Counted from the first letter of the stretch, positions 46,217-54,393 are shown. The stretch is 55,170 nucleotides of DNA from Micromonospora inaquosa (GCF_003857055.1 NZ_QGSZ01000206.1:1-55170), one strand, 5' to 3'. Numbers and translations: made by a program. The notes: generated by a model from the letters alone, not told the origin.

Positions 46217-46786
46217 TCAGGGGTGTCGCAGGTGTGCCAGCGCCATGCCGATCGGGATGCTGACAGCCAGCACGAGCAGCAGCGTCCGGTGGACATGGCC
46301 GACCAGCGCTGACACCCCACCGGCGGCCGAGCTAGTAGCCGAACCCACACCGGGTCGTGTGGCGCGGAAGGCGATCGCCAACGCGATGACCAGCAGCGCC
46401 GAGCCGAAATCGACCGCCAAGGGTTCACCGGTCAGGGTTCCACCGATCACCAGGGCGTTGCCCACGTTCCAGCAGCCGATCTGTGCCCAGCTGCCGCGCG
46501 GCGCTATGACCTCGGGTCCCCGGATCCGGGCCTGGCCCATGGCGCACTGCGTCATGCCACCGACCAGCACCAGATAGGCCGCGAGCCAGCTGCCGTGCGC
46601 CAGATCGAGTGGCTCGGTGACCGCGGCGACCAGGCCACCGATCACCACCGAACAGACGCCGATCGCGGTCAGGACGGTTGCCGGGTTCGGCTGTGAACCG
46701 CGCCGCGGGGCGGGCGGCGACGTCGCGCTCAACTGCTGCGCCGGCGGGTTGCTCGGCCCTGCCGGGTGGTCGGCCGAGGCGGTCAC
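46217..46786 (-). CDS. Membrane protein of unknown function
   Basis: A 189-residue protein with a disordered N-terminus (about 35 residues) and about five hydrophobic segments. These include VLTAIGVCSVVIGGLVAAVT, AAYLVLVGGMTQCAMGQARI and GCWNVGNALVIGGTLTGEPL. It starts at GTG 46786 within the cupin stop (GTGA), so it is the last gene of the regulator, cupin, membrane protein operon. The role is unknown; conserved polar residues (Gln, Asn, Cys) in the helices hint at a metal or heme-related function, which is speculative. Confidence 0.65.
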   Translation of the reverse strand: MTASADHPAGPSNPPAQQLSATSPPAPRRGSQPNPATVLTAIGVCSVVIGGLVAAVTEPLDLAHGSWLAAYLVLVGGMTQCAMGQARIRGPEVIAPRGSWAQIGCWNVGNALVIGGTLTGEPLAVDFGSALLVIALAIAFRATRPGVGSATSSAAGGVSALVGHVHRTLLLVLAVSIPIGMALAHLRHP

Positions 46787-47121
46787 TCCCGTCGGTCGGT
46801 GACGACGCTCAGCAAGACCGCGGAGTCGTCGATCGCGGTCAGGTCATGGCGGGCCGGTGGGATGATCAGATAGTCACCTGTGGCCGCTTCCCAGGAGTCG
46901 TCGCCGGCACTCAGGCGTACCCGCCCGGCCAGGACCTGCAGCGTTGCCTCACCGGGGCTCTCGTGCTCCCCGAGCCTCTGGCCCGCCGCTAGGGCGAGCA
47001 CCGTCTGACGCAGGGCATGTGTCTGCCCGCCGTGGATCGTGCGGGCGCTACGCCCGGCCGACGAGGCATGAGCCGCGGCGACTTGCTCCTCGGCCAGGGC
47101 GGTCAACGACAGGGCATCCAT
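46783..47121 (-). CDS. Cupin-domain protein
   Basis: A 112-residue small beta-barrel protein: MDALSLTALAEEQVAAAHAS, then LAAGQRLGEHESPGEATLQV and GDYLIIPPARHDLTAIDDSA. The HxSPGEA and PPxxHD phrases supply the usual cupin metal ligands. ATG 47121 shares one base with the stop of the regulator gene (TGATG), so it is translated from the same message. Probable small-molecule binding or sensing partner of the regulator. Confidence 0.8.
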   Translation of the reverse strand: MDALSLTALAEEQVAAAHASSAGRSARTIHGGQTHALRQTVLALAAGQRLGEHESPGEATLQVLAGRVRLSAGDDSWEAATGDYLIIPPARHDLTAIDDSAVLLSVVTDRRE

Positions 47122-47801
47122 CAGGATCCTCCGACAGCGCTCAGGTGGGCCACGCACCGGTCTGGTTGAACAAAGGGGTCGAGTCGGTCGACCGTGATGG
47201 GCGAGGCCCACGACTGCATCGCGCCCTGCATCAGGCCCAGGTGTACCGGGCACACGACGTCGGTCCGACTGATCGCGAGCTCGAAAAACGGGCAGTGCCG
47301 CAGGTCGATCTGTGGCCGGTCGCCACCGGCGGGTCGCTCGGGTGCGAAGCCTAACTCGTCGAGCAACCGCATCAGCCGCTCAACAGATTCATCCGGGTTG
47401 GGTGCTTCGTCCGGTGCGGTGGCGTGGGTGATGGTGGACGCCTGGTGACGTCCCCAGAGGCGTCCGGTCGCCAAGACCCGGCTGCTCGGATCAGGATCGG
47501 TCGCGATCACCTCGGCGAGTACTTCGGCGAGCACCCGGAAATGCCGAGGGCCCATCGGATCCATGCGCCGTACCGCATGGAACAGTTGCGGTGGACGTCC
47601 CGGGCTGCGGGAGTCGGTGGTTGTGCGCTCGACCCGACCGTCACTGACCAGGCTCTCGAGATGAAACCGTGCGGTGTTGACGTGGATCCCGAGCCGTTCG
47701 GCGATTTCGGCGATAGCCATCGGGCTGCGCGCGTCCCGCAGCAGCCGCAACACCTGTCCGCGGCGGCCTGCCGCGTGCTGGCCCGGCTTCGGCAACGTCA
47801 T
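47121..47801 (-). CDS. Helix-turn-helix regulator with C-terminal cysteine cluster (paralogue)
   Basis: A 226-residue paralogue of the regulator at 41890. The HTH is RGQVLRLLRDARSPMAIAEI, AERLGIHVNTARFHLESLVS. The C-terminal domain has RHCPFFELAISRTDVVCPVH and PDRCVAHL, matching all three cysteines of the other copy. ATG 47801 is preceded by GGTGGAGG, fixing the start. It is followed by the cupin and membrane genes with overlaps. A palindrome over the upstream promoter (48154-48180) may be its own operator. Redox or Fe-S sensing is inferred. Confidence 0.75.
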   Translation of the reverse strand: MTLPKPGQHAAGRRGQVLRLLRDARSPMAIAEIAERLGIHVNTARFHLESLVSDGRVERTTTDSRSPGRPPQLFHAVRRMDPMGPRHFRVLAEVLAEVIATDPDPSSRVLATGRLWGRHQASTITHATAPDEAPNPDESVERLMRLLDELGFAPERPAGGDRPQIDLRHCPFFELAISRTDVVCPVHLGLMQGAMQSWASPITVDRLDPFVQPDRCVAHLSAVGGS

Positions 47802-47815
47802 GGCATTTCCTCCAC

Positions 47816-48145
47816 CTAGGTTCGGCGCGGCGGGCCGACCACCATCATCGTGATCGCGGGGCGAGCCGTGCTTGCGGCCCCACCGGATGGTCGCCGTGCA
47901 CCGGCACGACCGGGAAGCAGCAGCGAGCAGGACACCTTCTCGGGCAGATAAGTCATCAGGTGGCTCGCGAGGTCGTCTTGGAAGGCGATCACCTCCGCCG
48001 ATGAACCAGCCTGCAGGGCCCGTGGTGCACCACTTGTCGGGTTGGAGGTAAGGAACGAATGACCTCGTACGCGCGGTCCACGGGGCATCCGTCGGCGCGC
48101 ATGGTCCACAAGCCCCGCACACGGCTGGAGGATCGCGCACATCAT
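47816..48145 (-). CDS. Hypothetical protein at the head of the regulator operon
   Basis: A 109-residue frame from ATG 48145 to TAG 47816, ending 14 bases before the regulator ATG. The C-terminal half contains VIAFQDDLASHLMTYLPEKV. The first half is Arg-rich and less protein-like. TAAACT lies exactly seven bases before ATG 48145, so the message would be leaderless with this as the first codon. That spacing is the main support; I do not recognise the family. Confidence 0.4.
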   Translation of the reverse strand: MMCAILQPCAGLVDHARRRMPRGPRVRGHSFLTSNPTSGAPRALQAGSSAEVIAFQDDLASHLMTYLPEKVSCSLLLPGRAGARRPSGGAASTARPAITMMVVGPPRRT

Positions 48146-48152
48146 GATCTAG

Positions 48153-48180
48153 AGTTTACACAAGACCTGGTTGTAGAAAC
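48153..48180 (-). promoter_or_regulatory. Promoter with overlapping palindrome upstream of the regulator operon
   Basis: Leftward -10 TAAACT is at 48158-48153, followed by seven bases and ATG. GTTTACACAA (48154-48163) and TTGTAGAAAC (48171-48180) form an inverted repeat (eight of ten pairs, seven-base spacer) that covers the -10 to -35 region. A repressor bound here would block the promoter; autoregulation by the cysteine-cluster regulator is likely. Confidence 0.5.
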
Positions 48181-48253
48181 TATGGAGCGGGAGAATCGCG
48201 ATGTCATCGCCGACCGTAAGTGAGCTGGGTGCAGGCGTCGCTGCGTCGGCCGG

Positions 48254-49050
48254 TCATCGGGTCGCCGGGTGACGGGCCACGGACATGGCGGCGAGTCCGG
48301 CGCCGTTGAGCGCGGCGGTCCATGGTGCGACCGCAGACCGCACCGGGATCCGCAGGTTCGCGGCGATCTTCACCATCAGGGTGGGAGTCATGGCGCCGTC
48401 GCCCACCACCATGAGGCCGCGGGTCAACGCGGCGGGGACCAGGGCCTCGACGGCCGGGTCCTGGCGCAGCTCATCGATCATCCGGGTGGTGGCGTGGGCG
48501 AGGAGTTCGGTGGGTGCACCGCGCTTGAGGTCGCGGGTGCCGATGTCCGTGCGATGCGCCGCCAGGACTCTGCCGTGCCGCAGCGCCGCTACCTCGATGA
48601 TTTCGGCGCCGACGTCGGCGATGATGAGGCTGCCGCGCGTACGGTGTCGATGAACACCAACCGCGACGGGGCGAACACCGCTGCGGCGACCTGGCGCAGC
48701 GCGTCCTGCTCCGTCGCGCTGGCCAGCACGGGCCGGCAGACGACCACGACCGAGCCGGCCGGGATCGGGTCGCGGTACCGGCGGATCAGCCCTGCCAGCA
48801 CATCGATACAGCCGGATCTGTCGGCGACGCGTCCCCGGCGTACCGGAGCGTGGGAGGTGCCGACGGTGTCGCCGCTCGGGCAGCTCAAGCCGCCGCGGCC
48901 GGCCACCCACATGTGGGTTTGGCCACTGCCGAGGCTGACGGCTATCGCGGTGGGCGAGGTCTCGGCACTCGCCCGGCTATCGGCGGGTGCCGCGTCCGCC
49001 GGGCCGCTGGAGGATTGCTGGCCGGAGACCACCGTGGTGGATACGGACAT
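48254..49050 (-). pseudogene. MreB/actin-like ATPase-family protein, single frameshift
   Basis: From ATG 49050: PTAIAVSLGSGQTHMWVAGR (phosphate-1-like loop), VVVVCRPVLASATEQDALRQ and SRLVFIDTVRAA. Near 48635 a base is missing and the other frame continues RGSLIIADVGAEIIEVAALR (phosphate-2-like), LMVVGDGAMTPTLM and VAPWTAALNGAGLAAMSVAR to 48254. Together about 265 residues, shorter than real MreB (about 340). The actin fold is therefore trimmed and probably not a cell-shape protein. Similar short proteins occur in actinobacterial stress islands. The shift is either recent decay or an indel error. Confidence 0.7.
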
Positions 49051-49126
49051 GCCGACCTCATTTCTACCGACGCTCGGATGGGACGGTCTCGCCGCGCCCT
49101 GCGGCGTGCGCAATCCCGCGAGTTTG

Positions 49127-49525
49127 TTACACCTGGCAGGTGGCACACCGTTGAGCGGTTGGTGAACCCTGTAGACCATGAGCGGTGACGCTGCAGCCAC
49201 ACTGTTGGCATATGCCGTAGGTGCCGTGGGCCATGCGACTGAGCGCGGCTTGGATGTCGTCGACGGCATATCGCGCCGCGGCAAGCCGAGTCCGCGCCAA
49301 CTCCTGCGACATGACGTCGTCCAGCGCCTCGGTCGACGGCGCGGCCACGCACCGCCCGAACGCCTGATGCAACTGGTGGACCGTTAGGTCCCAGGTGAGG
49401 GCAACCGCATCGCGCCGCCGGTCGGCGAACACCCGTGGCGTCGGGTCCGACCGTCCGCGACGCAGCGGCGTGGCCGCGCCGCCCGGCCGGACGAATCTGG
49501 CATCGACGGTGGGGCTGGAGGTCAC
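49127..49525 (-). CDS. TraR/DksA-type zinc finger protein
   Basis: A 132-residue protein with a long helical part (RRDAVALTWDLTVHQLHQAF, QELARTRLAAARYAVDDIQA). The C-terminal C4 zinc finger is YGICQQCGCSVTAHGLQGSP with RCATCQ. DksA/TraR relatives bind in the RNA polymerase secondary channel. The start used is GTG 49525. The strongest ribosome site (GAGGAGACAC) is placed before ATGs near 49543, which run out of frame after six codons. This leaves room for a start error or a small indel there. Confidence 0.75.
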   Translation of the reverse strand: MTSSPTVDARFVRPGGAATPLRRGRSDPTPRVFADRRRDAVALTWDLTVHQLHQAFGRCVAAPSTEALDDVMSQELARTRLAAARYAVDDIQAALSRMAHGTYGICQQCGCSVTAHGLQGSPTAQRCATCQV

Positions 49526-49761
49526 GCTCTCGTCGTCATCATGTGTCTCCTCACCTGCGGGACCGCTGTGTCAAGCGTGCGGGACTCATCGGGTAAGCGC
49601 AGGAGCCGTCACGGGCAGAACGACCGGCGTTGACCCTTCCGGTGCCCGGCAACCTCAGCGACCGGGTGCGAACGACCCGGTGCGGACGGCCGTGCGGCGC
49701 CAAGTGAGGCCGCTGTGGCGTCAGCATGCCGGCGACGACGATCGGGACATGCGCTGATCGG

Positions 49762-50400
49762 TCACCTGGGGTGTCGCGGTGTCGCGGTGCGGCGTGCGAT
49801 CAAGGGGGAGCCGACACCGGCCATGGTCAGGAACTCCTCGCGGGCGCGGGCGTCGTCGCGCAGACGTCCGAGGAACGCGGAGGTGATGCTGCGGGCGCCT
49901 GCGGCGTGTGCGCCTCGCATGGTCACGCACAGGTGTTCGGCTTCGATGACGACCCCGACGGCTCCGGGCCGCAGGTGGGTGTCGAGCCAGACGGCGATCT
50001 GTCGGGTGAGGCGCTCCTGCAGCTGGGGGCCGTGGGCGAACAGTTGCACCACTCTGGCGAGTTTCGACAGCCCGACGATGCGGTCGCCGGGCAGGTAGCC
50101 GACGTGGGCGACGCCGACGAACGGCAGCAGGTGGTGTTCGCACACCGACCGGATCGGGATGTCGCGGGTCACGACGAGTTCGTCGTATCCCTCGTCGTTG
50201 GCGAACGTGGTGAAGGCGAATTCGCGTGGGCTCAGCAGTTCGGCGTAGGCGCGCGCCATCCGAGCGGGTGTCTCGGCAAGCCCACCGGCTGTCAGGTCGA
50301 CACCGAGGGCGGTGAGGAACGTGGCGGCGGCAAGTTCCGCGGCGACCAGATCCTTGTCCGGTCGCCGTTGACCGACGCGCAACGCAGCGGTGGTGGTCAT
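49762..50400 (-). CDS. folE: GTP cyclohydrolase I
   Basis: A 212-residue enzyme with all expected blocks: GLAETPARMARAYAELLSPR, SVCEHHLLPFVGVAHVGYLP (zinc Cys and His), IVGLSKLARVVQLFAHGPQL, QERLTRQIA, and EHLCVTMRGAHAAGARSITS (second zinc Cys). It converts GTP to dihydroneopterin triphosphate. No other folate or pterin gene is nearby, so this is probably an extra copy serving a special pterin or stress need. GGGAGCACC before ATG 50400 is a moderate ribosome site. The tail after residue 195 is basic. Confidence 0.95.
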   Translation of the reverse strand: MTTTAALRVGQRRPDKDLVAAELAAATFLTALGVDLTAGGLAETPARMARAYAELLSPREFAFTTFANDEGYDELVVTRDIPIRSVCEHHLLPFVGVAHVGYLPGDRIVGLSKLARVVQLFAHGPQLQERLTRQIAVWLDTHLRPGAVGVVIEAEHLCVTMRGAHAAGARSITSAFLGRLRDDARAREEFLTMAGVGSPLIARRTATPRHPR

Positions 50401-50741
50401 GGTGCTCCCTTCGCACGCCGCCGTGCGCAGACGCGACTGTCATTGACCGAACTGGCATGGGCACGTGGGCGGCGCCACCGGCGGACGCGGCACGGCTCCG
50501 TATGCGGGGGACGACAGTGTCGCTCTACCTGCGCAACCGAATCGCCGATCATCGTGTCGGTCAGGATGAACGGGGCTCGGTCGATGGGCGTGGCTCTGCG
50601 AGCGGTGGGCAGGCCCTCTCGTCGGATGCCGCTGGTCGAGCGGCGCCCGGCATTCACCATGCAGACCCGCACTGGCGCCCGGACTCTTGTTGCATCGTCC
50701 GCGGGCGCGGTCACCGGTCGGTCTGTGAGCGGGCCGCAGCG
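50401..50741. other. Intergenic DNA between folE and the DUF3040 gene
   Basis: 341 bases without a convincing gene. It must contain the leftward folE promoter and the end of the DUF3040 transcript; no clear motif or hairpin stands out. Confidence 0.35.
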
Positions 50742-51035
50742 CTATGGCTGTGGTGGTCGTCGATCATTAGTCCATCGGGTGTGGTCGGTGATCCAGATGG
50801 CCGCGCTCACGCCGGCCACACCGACCGCGATGAGCGCGATTCCGAGGCTGGTCGTCAACACCGCCAAGCCCATGATCAGCACGGCTGCGATCAGCCAGGT
50901 GCGTGGAGTCATGCCGCGCCACTTGTGCGGGCGGCTCTGCATGGCATGGCCGAATCGATCGGCGAACTCGGGGTCTTCTGACCGCAGTCCGCGTTCGATC
51001 TCCGTCAACCTGCGCTGTTCTGCGTCGCTGAGCAT
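50742..51035 (-). CDS. DUF3040 membrane protein
   Basis: A 97-residue protein: MLSDAEQRRLTEIERGLRSE, then DPEFADRFGH, and two membrane helices (about residues 47-65 and 68-84). The LSxxEQRxLxxIExxLxxxDPxFA opening is the DUF3040 signature common in actinobacteria. AAAGGAG precedes ATG 51035. Function unknown; often linked to cell envelope or stress gene groups. Confidence 0.85.
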   Translation of the reverse strand: MLSDAEQRRLTEIERGLRSEDPEFADRFGHAMQSRPHKWRGMTPRTWLIAAVLIMGLAVLTTSLGIALIAVGVAGVSAAIWITDHTRWTNDRRPPQP

Positions 51036-51325
51036 TCTGCTCCTTTCCGACTGGCGACCGTCCGCAACGACCTACCGTGCAGCCCGCCTCGTGGCGTCTC
51101 CGTTTGATGTGACCGGTGCAGGCGGCGGACGCGAGCCGCCGCCTGCCGATCCGTCGTTTGTCCACGGACAGCATCCGGCTTGACCTGATCCCATCGACAG
51201 GGCCGACAACAGCAAACTGCGAAAGTCGGACCTGCCGAACCACGGGAACCGCCCGTCACACCTCATACCCGGTCGGTGGACGCGAGCCCCGGCCGAGCCC
51301 GACACATCGATATGACGGCACGCCG
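51036..51325. other. Intergenic DNA downstream of the USP gene
   Basis: 290 bases; no gene. It probably holds the DUF3040 promoter (leftward) and the end of the USP message. Confidence 0.35.
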
Positions 51326-52198
51326 TCAATCCCCGTCGTAGATCGCCGGAACCACCATCACCGGGCACGGGGCGTGCTCGATCAGGTTCCGCGACGTCGA
51401 GCCCATCACCAGCCCACGGAAGCCCCCGAGTCCCCGGGAGCCGACGACCAGCAGGCCGGCCGACGTGCGGCGGACGAGGGCGATCAACGCCGCGGCGACG
51501 GAATCGCCCGGCACGACCTCGGTACGGTACTTGACGTCCGGATAGCGGGCGCCGACGCCGAGCTCGCCTGCCGCAGGATCGCCGACCGTGACCCAGAACC
51601 CGGGGTCGCCCACCGCGATCGCACCCGCGGAGCTGCTGCGCGCCGGCTGATGATGGGCCAGGATCAGCTCGACGTCGCGTAGTTGCGCCTGCGCGAAGGC
51701 GACCTCTGCCGCCCTGTTGGCCCCGGGTGAACCATCGGTGCCGAGCACGACCGGCGCGTCATCGCAAGGGGTGTCGCCGCGCACGACCACGACCGGGCAA
51801 CACGCATGCGCTGAGGCCTGGGCAGCCACCGAGCCCGCCAAGAGCCCGGCGAACCCGCCCAGGCCGCGATGACCAACGACGAGCAGCTCAGCGTCGCGTG
51901 AGAGGTCGACCAGCACCCCGCCAGGCGAACCGTCGATCAGGCGAGTGGTCACCGACAGGGAAGGATGATCGTCGCGGGCCTGCTGTGCGGTTCGCGCCAA
52001 CAGGTCCAGCATCGCCGCCCGCGGCCCTTGATCGTGCTGATCGTACGGGGCGTGGAAGGGCGGCCCGATCACCGGCCAGCCGAAGGCATGCACGATGCGC
52101 AGGCCACAGCCGCGCCGCACGGCCTCCCACGCGCCGTAGTGAACCGCGGACCGGGCTGTCGCCGAACCGTCGAAGCCGACTACCACGAGCCTGCTCAT
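51326..52198 (-). CDS. Universal stress protein, tandem USP domains
   Basis: A 290-residue protein with two USP domains. The first begins MSRLVVVGFDGSATARSAVH and ends LLVVGHRGLGGFAGLLAGSV with ACCPVVVVRG. The second begins APVVLGTDGSPGANRAAEVA and ends LLVVGSRGLGGFRGLVMGST with APCPVMVVPA. Both have the G-x2-G-x9-G(S/T) ATP-binding pattern. Tandem USPs of this kind are central members of hypoxia and dormancy regulons in actinobacteria. ATG 52198 overlaps the stop of the small upstream gene (ATGA), so the two are translated together. Confidence 0.9.
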   Translation of the reverse strand: MSRLVVVGFDGSATARSAVHYGAWEAVRRGCGLRIVHAFGWPVIGPPFHAPYDQHDQGPRAAMLDLLARTAQQARDDHPSLSVTTRLIDGSPGGVLVDLSRDAELLVVGHRGLGGFAGLLAGSVAAQASAHACCPVVVVRGDTPCDDAPVVLGTDGSPGANRAAEVAFAQAQLRDVELILAHHQPARSSSAGAIAVGDPGFWVTVGDPAAGELGVGARYPDVKYRTEVVPGDSVAAALIALVRRTSAGLLVVGSRGLGGFRGLVMGSTSRNLIEHAPCPVMVVPAIYDGD

Positions 52199-52392
52199 CG
52201 CAAGACCTCCACCACTGCGCTAGTGCCGAGCGAACGTCCGCGCGGCAGGGAGCACGACACGACGTTCAAGTCGGCGTTGCCGGCGGGCGCCTTGGGGGCC
52301 CGGCCGACGTCGCCGCCCGTCGCGGGACATGAGACGCGATGGCTCGGCGCAGCGGCAAGCAGTGATGCCGGTCGATGCATATAGAAATGCAT
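52195..52392 (-). CDS. Small protein coupled to the USP gene
   Basis: Sixty-five residues from ATG 52392: MHFYMHRPASLLAAAPSHRV at the start, ending GRSLGTSAVVEVLR, with the TGA overlapping the USP start. AGAAGGGGATC lies shortly before the ATG. Three cysteine or methionine-rich stretches but no known domain. Coupling by ATGA overlap and a usable ribosome site are the evidence that it is a gene; it could be a leader peptide. Confidence 0.5.
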   Translation of the reverse strand: MHFYMHRPASLLAAAPSHRVSCPATGGDVGRAPKAPAGNADLNVVSCSLPRGRSLGTSAVVEVLR

Positions 52393-53042
52393 GATGATCC
52401 CCTTCTTCTGGACGTGTGTCGAAGACGGTCGGGCTTGGTCTCCGTTCCTCGCTCCGGCGCGGTGTCTCCGCAGCGCCCGCCAGAGCCTGATTGGCGGCTG
52501 CACCGCAGCTCGGTGCGACCGGCAAGGACTCGGATGGCCGGCGTCGCCGTAACCAGCCCTGCGGCGAAGGTCCGGGACGGCCCTGCGGTAAACTCTCGTC
52601 CCCGCCCGGGTTTGCCCAACCCGTCCCGCGAGCAAAGACGCGCAGCTTCTGGTGCCAGTCCACCGCGCAGCCGCTCTCCTCAACGGTGAATCGGTTTGCC
52701 CTGTGCGCACAGGGTCGGCGACGGACACATTGGTGGCCCCGGATTGCCGGTCATGAGCAAGCATCGCCAGAGAAGCGACGAAAGGCGCCCCGGTTCAGAC
52801 GCCGCTCCGGTCCTGTCCGGCTGGGCGGCACCGGGCAGATTGCCGCCCGTCGGCAACCAAGCGAGTCCAGATTGGTGCGGCGCCCACCTGCCCTGCCGGC
52901 GTAGGCGCGACGAACATGGTGCCAGATCGCGCCGGGCGTGGACCCACCGGCGGAATTCCGATCAGGTCATTGCCGGTAGCCACGTCATCGGCCGACGCAG
53001 CCTCGAGTATCACCTGTCGCTGCCACCGGGATGGAGGAACGG
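52393..53042. other. Divergent intergenic region
   Basis: About 650 bases between leftward USP and rightward small membrane genes, without a defensible gene. It holds the 16-base perfect palindrome CCCTGTGCGCACAGGG (52699-52714), a candidate regulator site or small hairpin. Confidence 0.45.
52699..52714. promoter_or_regulatory. 16-base perfect palindrome
   Basis: CCCTGTGCGCACAGGG is self-complementary over its full length and lies centrally in the divergent gap. A dimeric regulator site is the simplest reading; no matching second copy was noticed in the window. Confidence 0.35.
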
Positions 53043-53246
53043 ATGGGCCCCAAGTGCCAGCTACCCGCGCTCACCCTCGCCATCGCCCTCATCACGATCG
53101 CTGTCGCATTGCTGAACGCCGACAAGATCGGCTTAGGGCTGGTTCTGGGCGTTGTCACGTTGATCTCTGTCCGCTACTGCGCGCGTCGCTGCGCCGACAA
53201 GTACCTGAGCGACCTGCATGCGGAGCACGGCGACCGAATGGACTAG
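53043..53246 (+). CDS. Small two-helix membrane protein
   Basis: Sixty-seven residues: MGPKCQLPALTLAIALITIA begins the first helix, VLGVVTLISVRYCARRCA is the second, and the tail is charged. GGAGGAACGG before ATG 53043 favours this start over ATG 53031. It precedes the GAPDH gene by 125 bases in the same direction. Function unknown. Confidence 0.6.
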   Translation: MGPKCQLPALTLAIALITIAVALLNADKIGLGLVLGVVTLISVRYCARRCADKYLSDLHAEHGDRMD

Positions 53247-53371
53247 CTGACACCCCCGGGTGCCAGATGATCACCACACGCCCCGACCGTCGCCGGCGAC
53301 TGCCTTACATCCTTCACCGGCAGGTACGCGCGGAACGAAAACCCAATGAACCTAGAGGAAGGTGGTCTGAG

Positions 53372-54373
53372 ATGCCGAACGTGGCGATCAACGGGCTGGG
53401 CCGCATCGGCCGTGCGGCGTTGAGGATCCTGCTGGACGCCGACGGGTTGAACCTCGTCGCGGTCAACGATTTCGCCGACGTCGACAACCTGGCCTACCTG
53501 CTCAGGTACGACACCGTCTACGGCCGCTACCACCGCCGGGTCAGCACCGAAGACGGGGCGCTGCTCGTCGACGGTCGACGGATCGCGACGTTCACCGAAC
53601 GCGACCCGGCGAAGCTGCCGTGGGCCGACCTCGGCGTCGACCTGGTCCTGGAATGCACCGGCGTCTTCAAAGCCGAGGACGAGCTGAAGAAGCACCTGCA
53701 AGCCGGCGCCTCTTTCGTGATCCTGTCCGCCCCGACATCGTCGGAGGCGGTACCCACCGTGGTGCACGGCGTGAACCGTCCCGACGGCGCACCACAGATC
53801 GTTTCCTGCGCCAGCTGCACCACCAATTGCATCACCCCGGTCATCGAAATCGCTCACCGTCACATCGGTGTCCAACGGGCGGTGATGACGACCATCCACG
53901 CCTACACCGCCGGCCAACAGCTGGTCGACGGCCCCGCCAAGAGCTTCCGGCGCGGTCGGGCCGGGGCCGCTAACCTCGTGCCGACCTCGACCGGGGCGGC
54001 CCGGGCGACCACCCGCGCGGTACCCGAGCTGGCCGACAGGTTCGACGGCATCGCGGTACGCGCACCGATCCCGGTCGGGTCGGTCGCCGACATCGTGTTT
54101 GTCGCGAGCCGGCCGACCACCGTTGAGGAAGTCAACGCCGCGTTCCGGCAAGAGGCCACCGACGAGCGCTACCGCGGCATTCTCGGTGTCTCGCAGGATC
54201 CTCTGGTCTCCGCCGACATCGTCGGAGATTCACGCGCCGCTGTCATCGACCTGGACCTGACCCGCGTCGTGGACGGCACGCTGGTCAAGGTGATGGCCTG
54301 GTACGACAACGAATGGGGCTTCACCCACCAGATGATCCGCGAGGCCCGCGGCACACTCGGTGTAGCCGCATGA
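53372..54373 (+). CDS. gap: Glyceraldehyde-3-phosphate dehydrogenase (type I)
   Basis: A 333-residue enzyme of normal length. VAINGLGRIGRAALRILLDA is the NAD site, with Asp in VNDFAD pointing to NAD preference. SCASCTTNCITPVIEIAHRH holds the catalytic Cys (about residue 149), and TTIHAYTAGQQLVDGPAKSF follows. VPTSTGAARATTRAVPEL binds phosphate and WYDNEWGFTHQMI is the C-terminal signature. GAGGAAGG lies about twelve bases before ATG 53372. As it stands alone beside USP and ferredoxin genes it is probably a second, stress-linked copy rather than the housekeeping gap of the gap-pgk-tpi operon. Confidence 0.95.
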   Translation: MPNVAINGLGRIGRAALRILLDADGLNLVAVNDFADVDNLAYLLRYDTVYGRYHRRVSTEDGALLVDGRRIATFTERDPAKLPWADLGVDLVLECTGVFKAEDELKKHLQAGASFVILSAPTSSEAVPTVVHGVNRPDGAPQIVSCASCTTNCITPVIEIAHRHIGVQRAVMTTIHAYTAGQQLVDGPAKSFRRGRAGAANLVPTSTGAARATTRAVPELADRFDGIAVRAPIPVGSVADIVFVASRPTTVEEVNAAFRQEATDERYRGILGVSQDPLVSADIVGDSRAAVIDLDLTRVVDGTLVKVMAWYDNEWGFTHQMIREARGTLGVAA

Positions 54374-54393
54374 TGCTCGCCGACCGGACGAGC

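Noticed and set aside
50397..50714. 105-codon leftward frame upstream of folE
   Set aside because: Arg-rich composition typical of a shadow frame, ends at the folE start and has no ribosome site.
38002..53371. DosR-type boxes (GGGAC...GTCCC) upstream of the stress genes
   Set aside because: GC-rich partial matches occur, for example near 38170 and 38720, but none has convincing symmetry or is repeated at equivalent positions.
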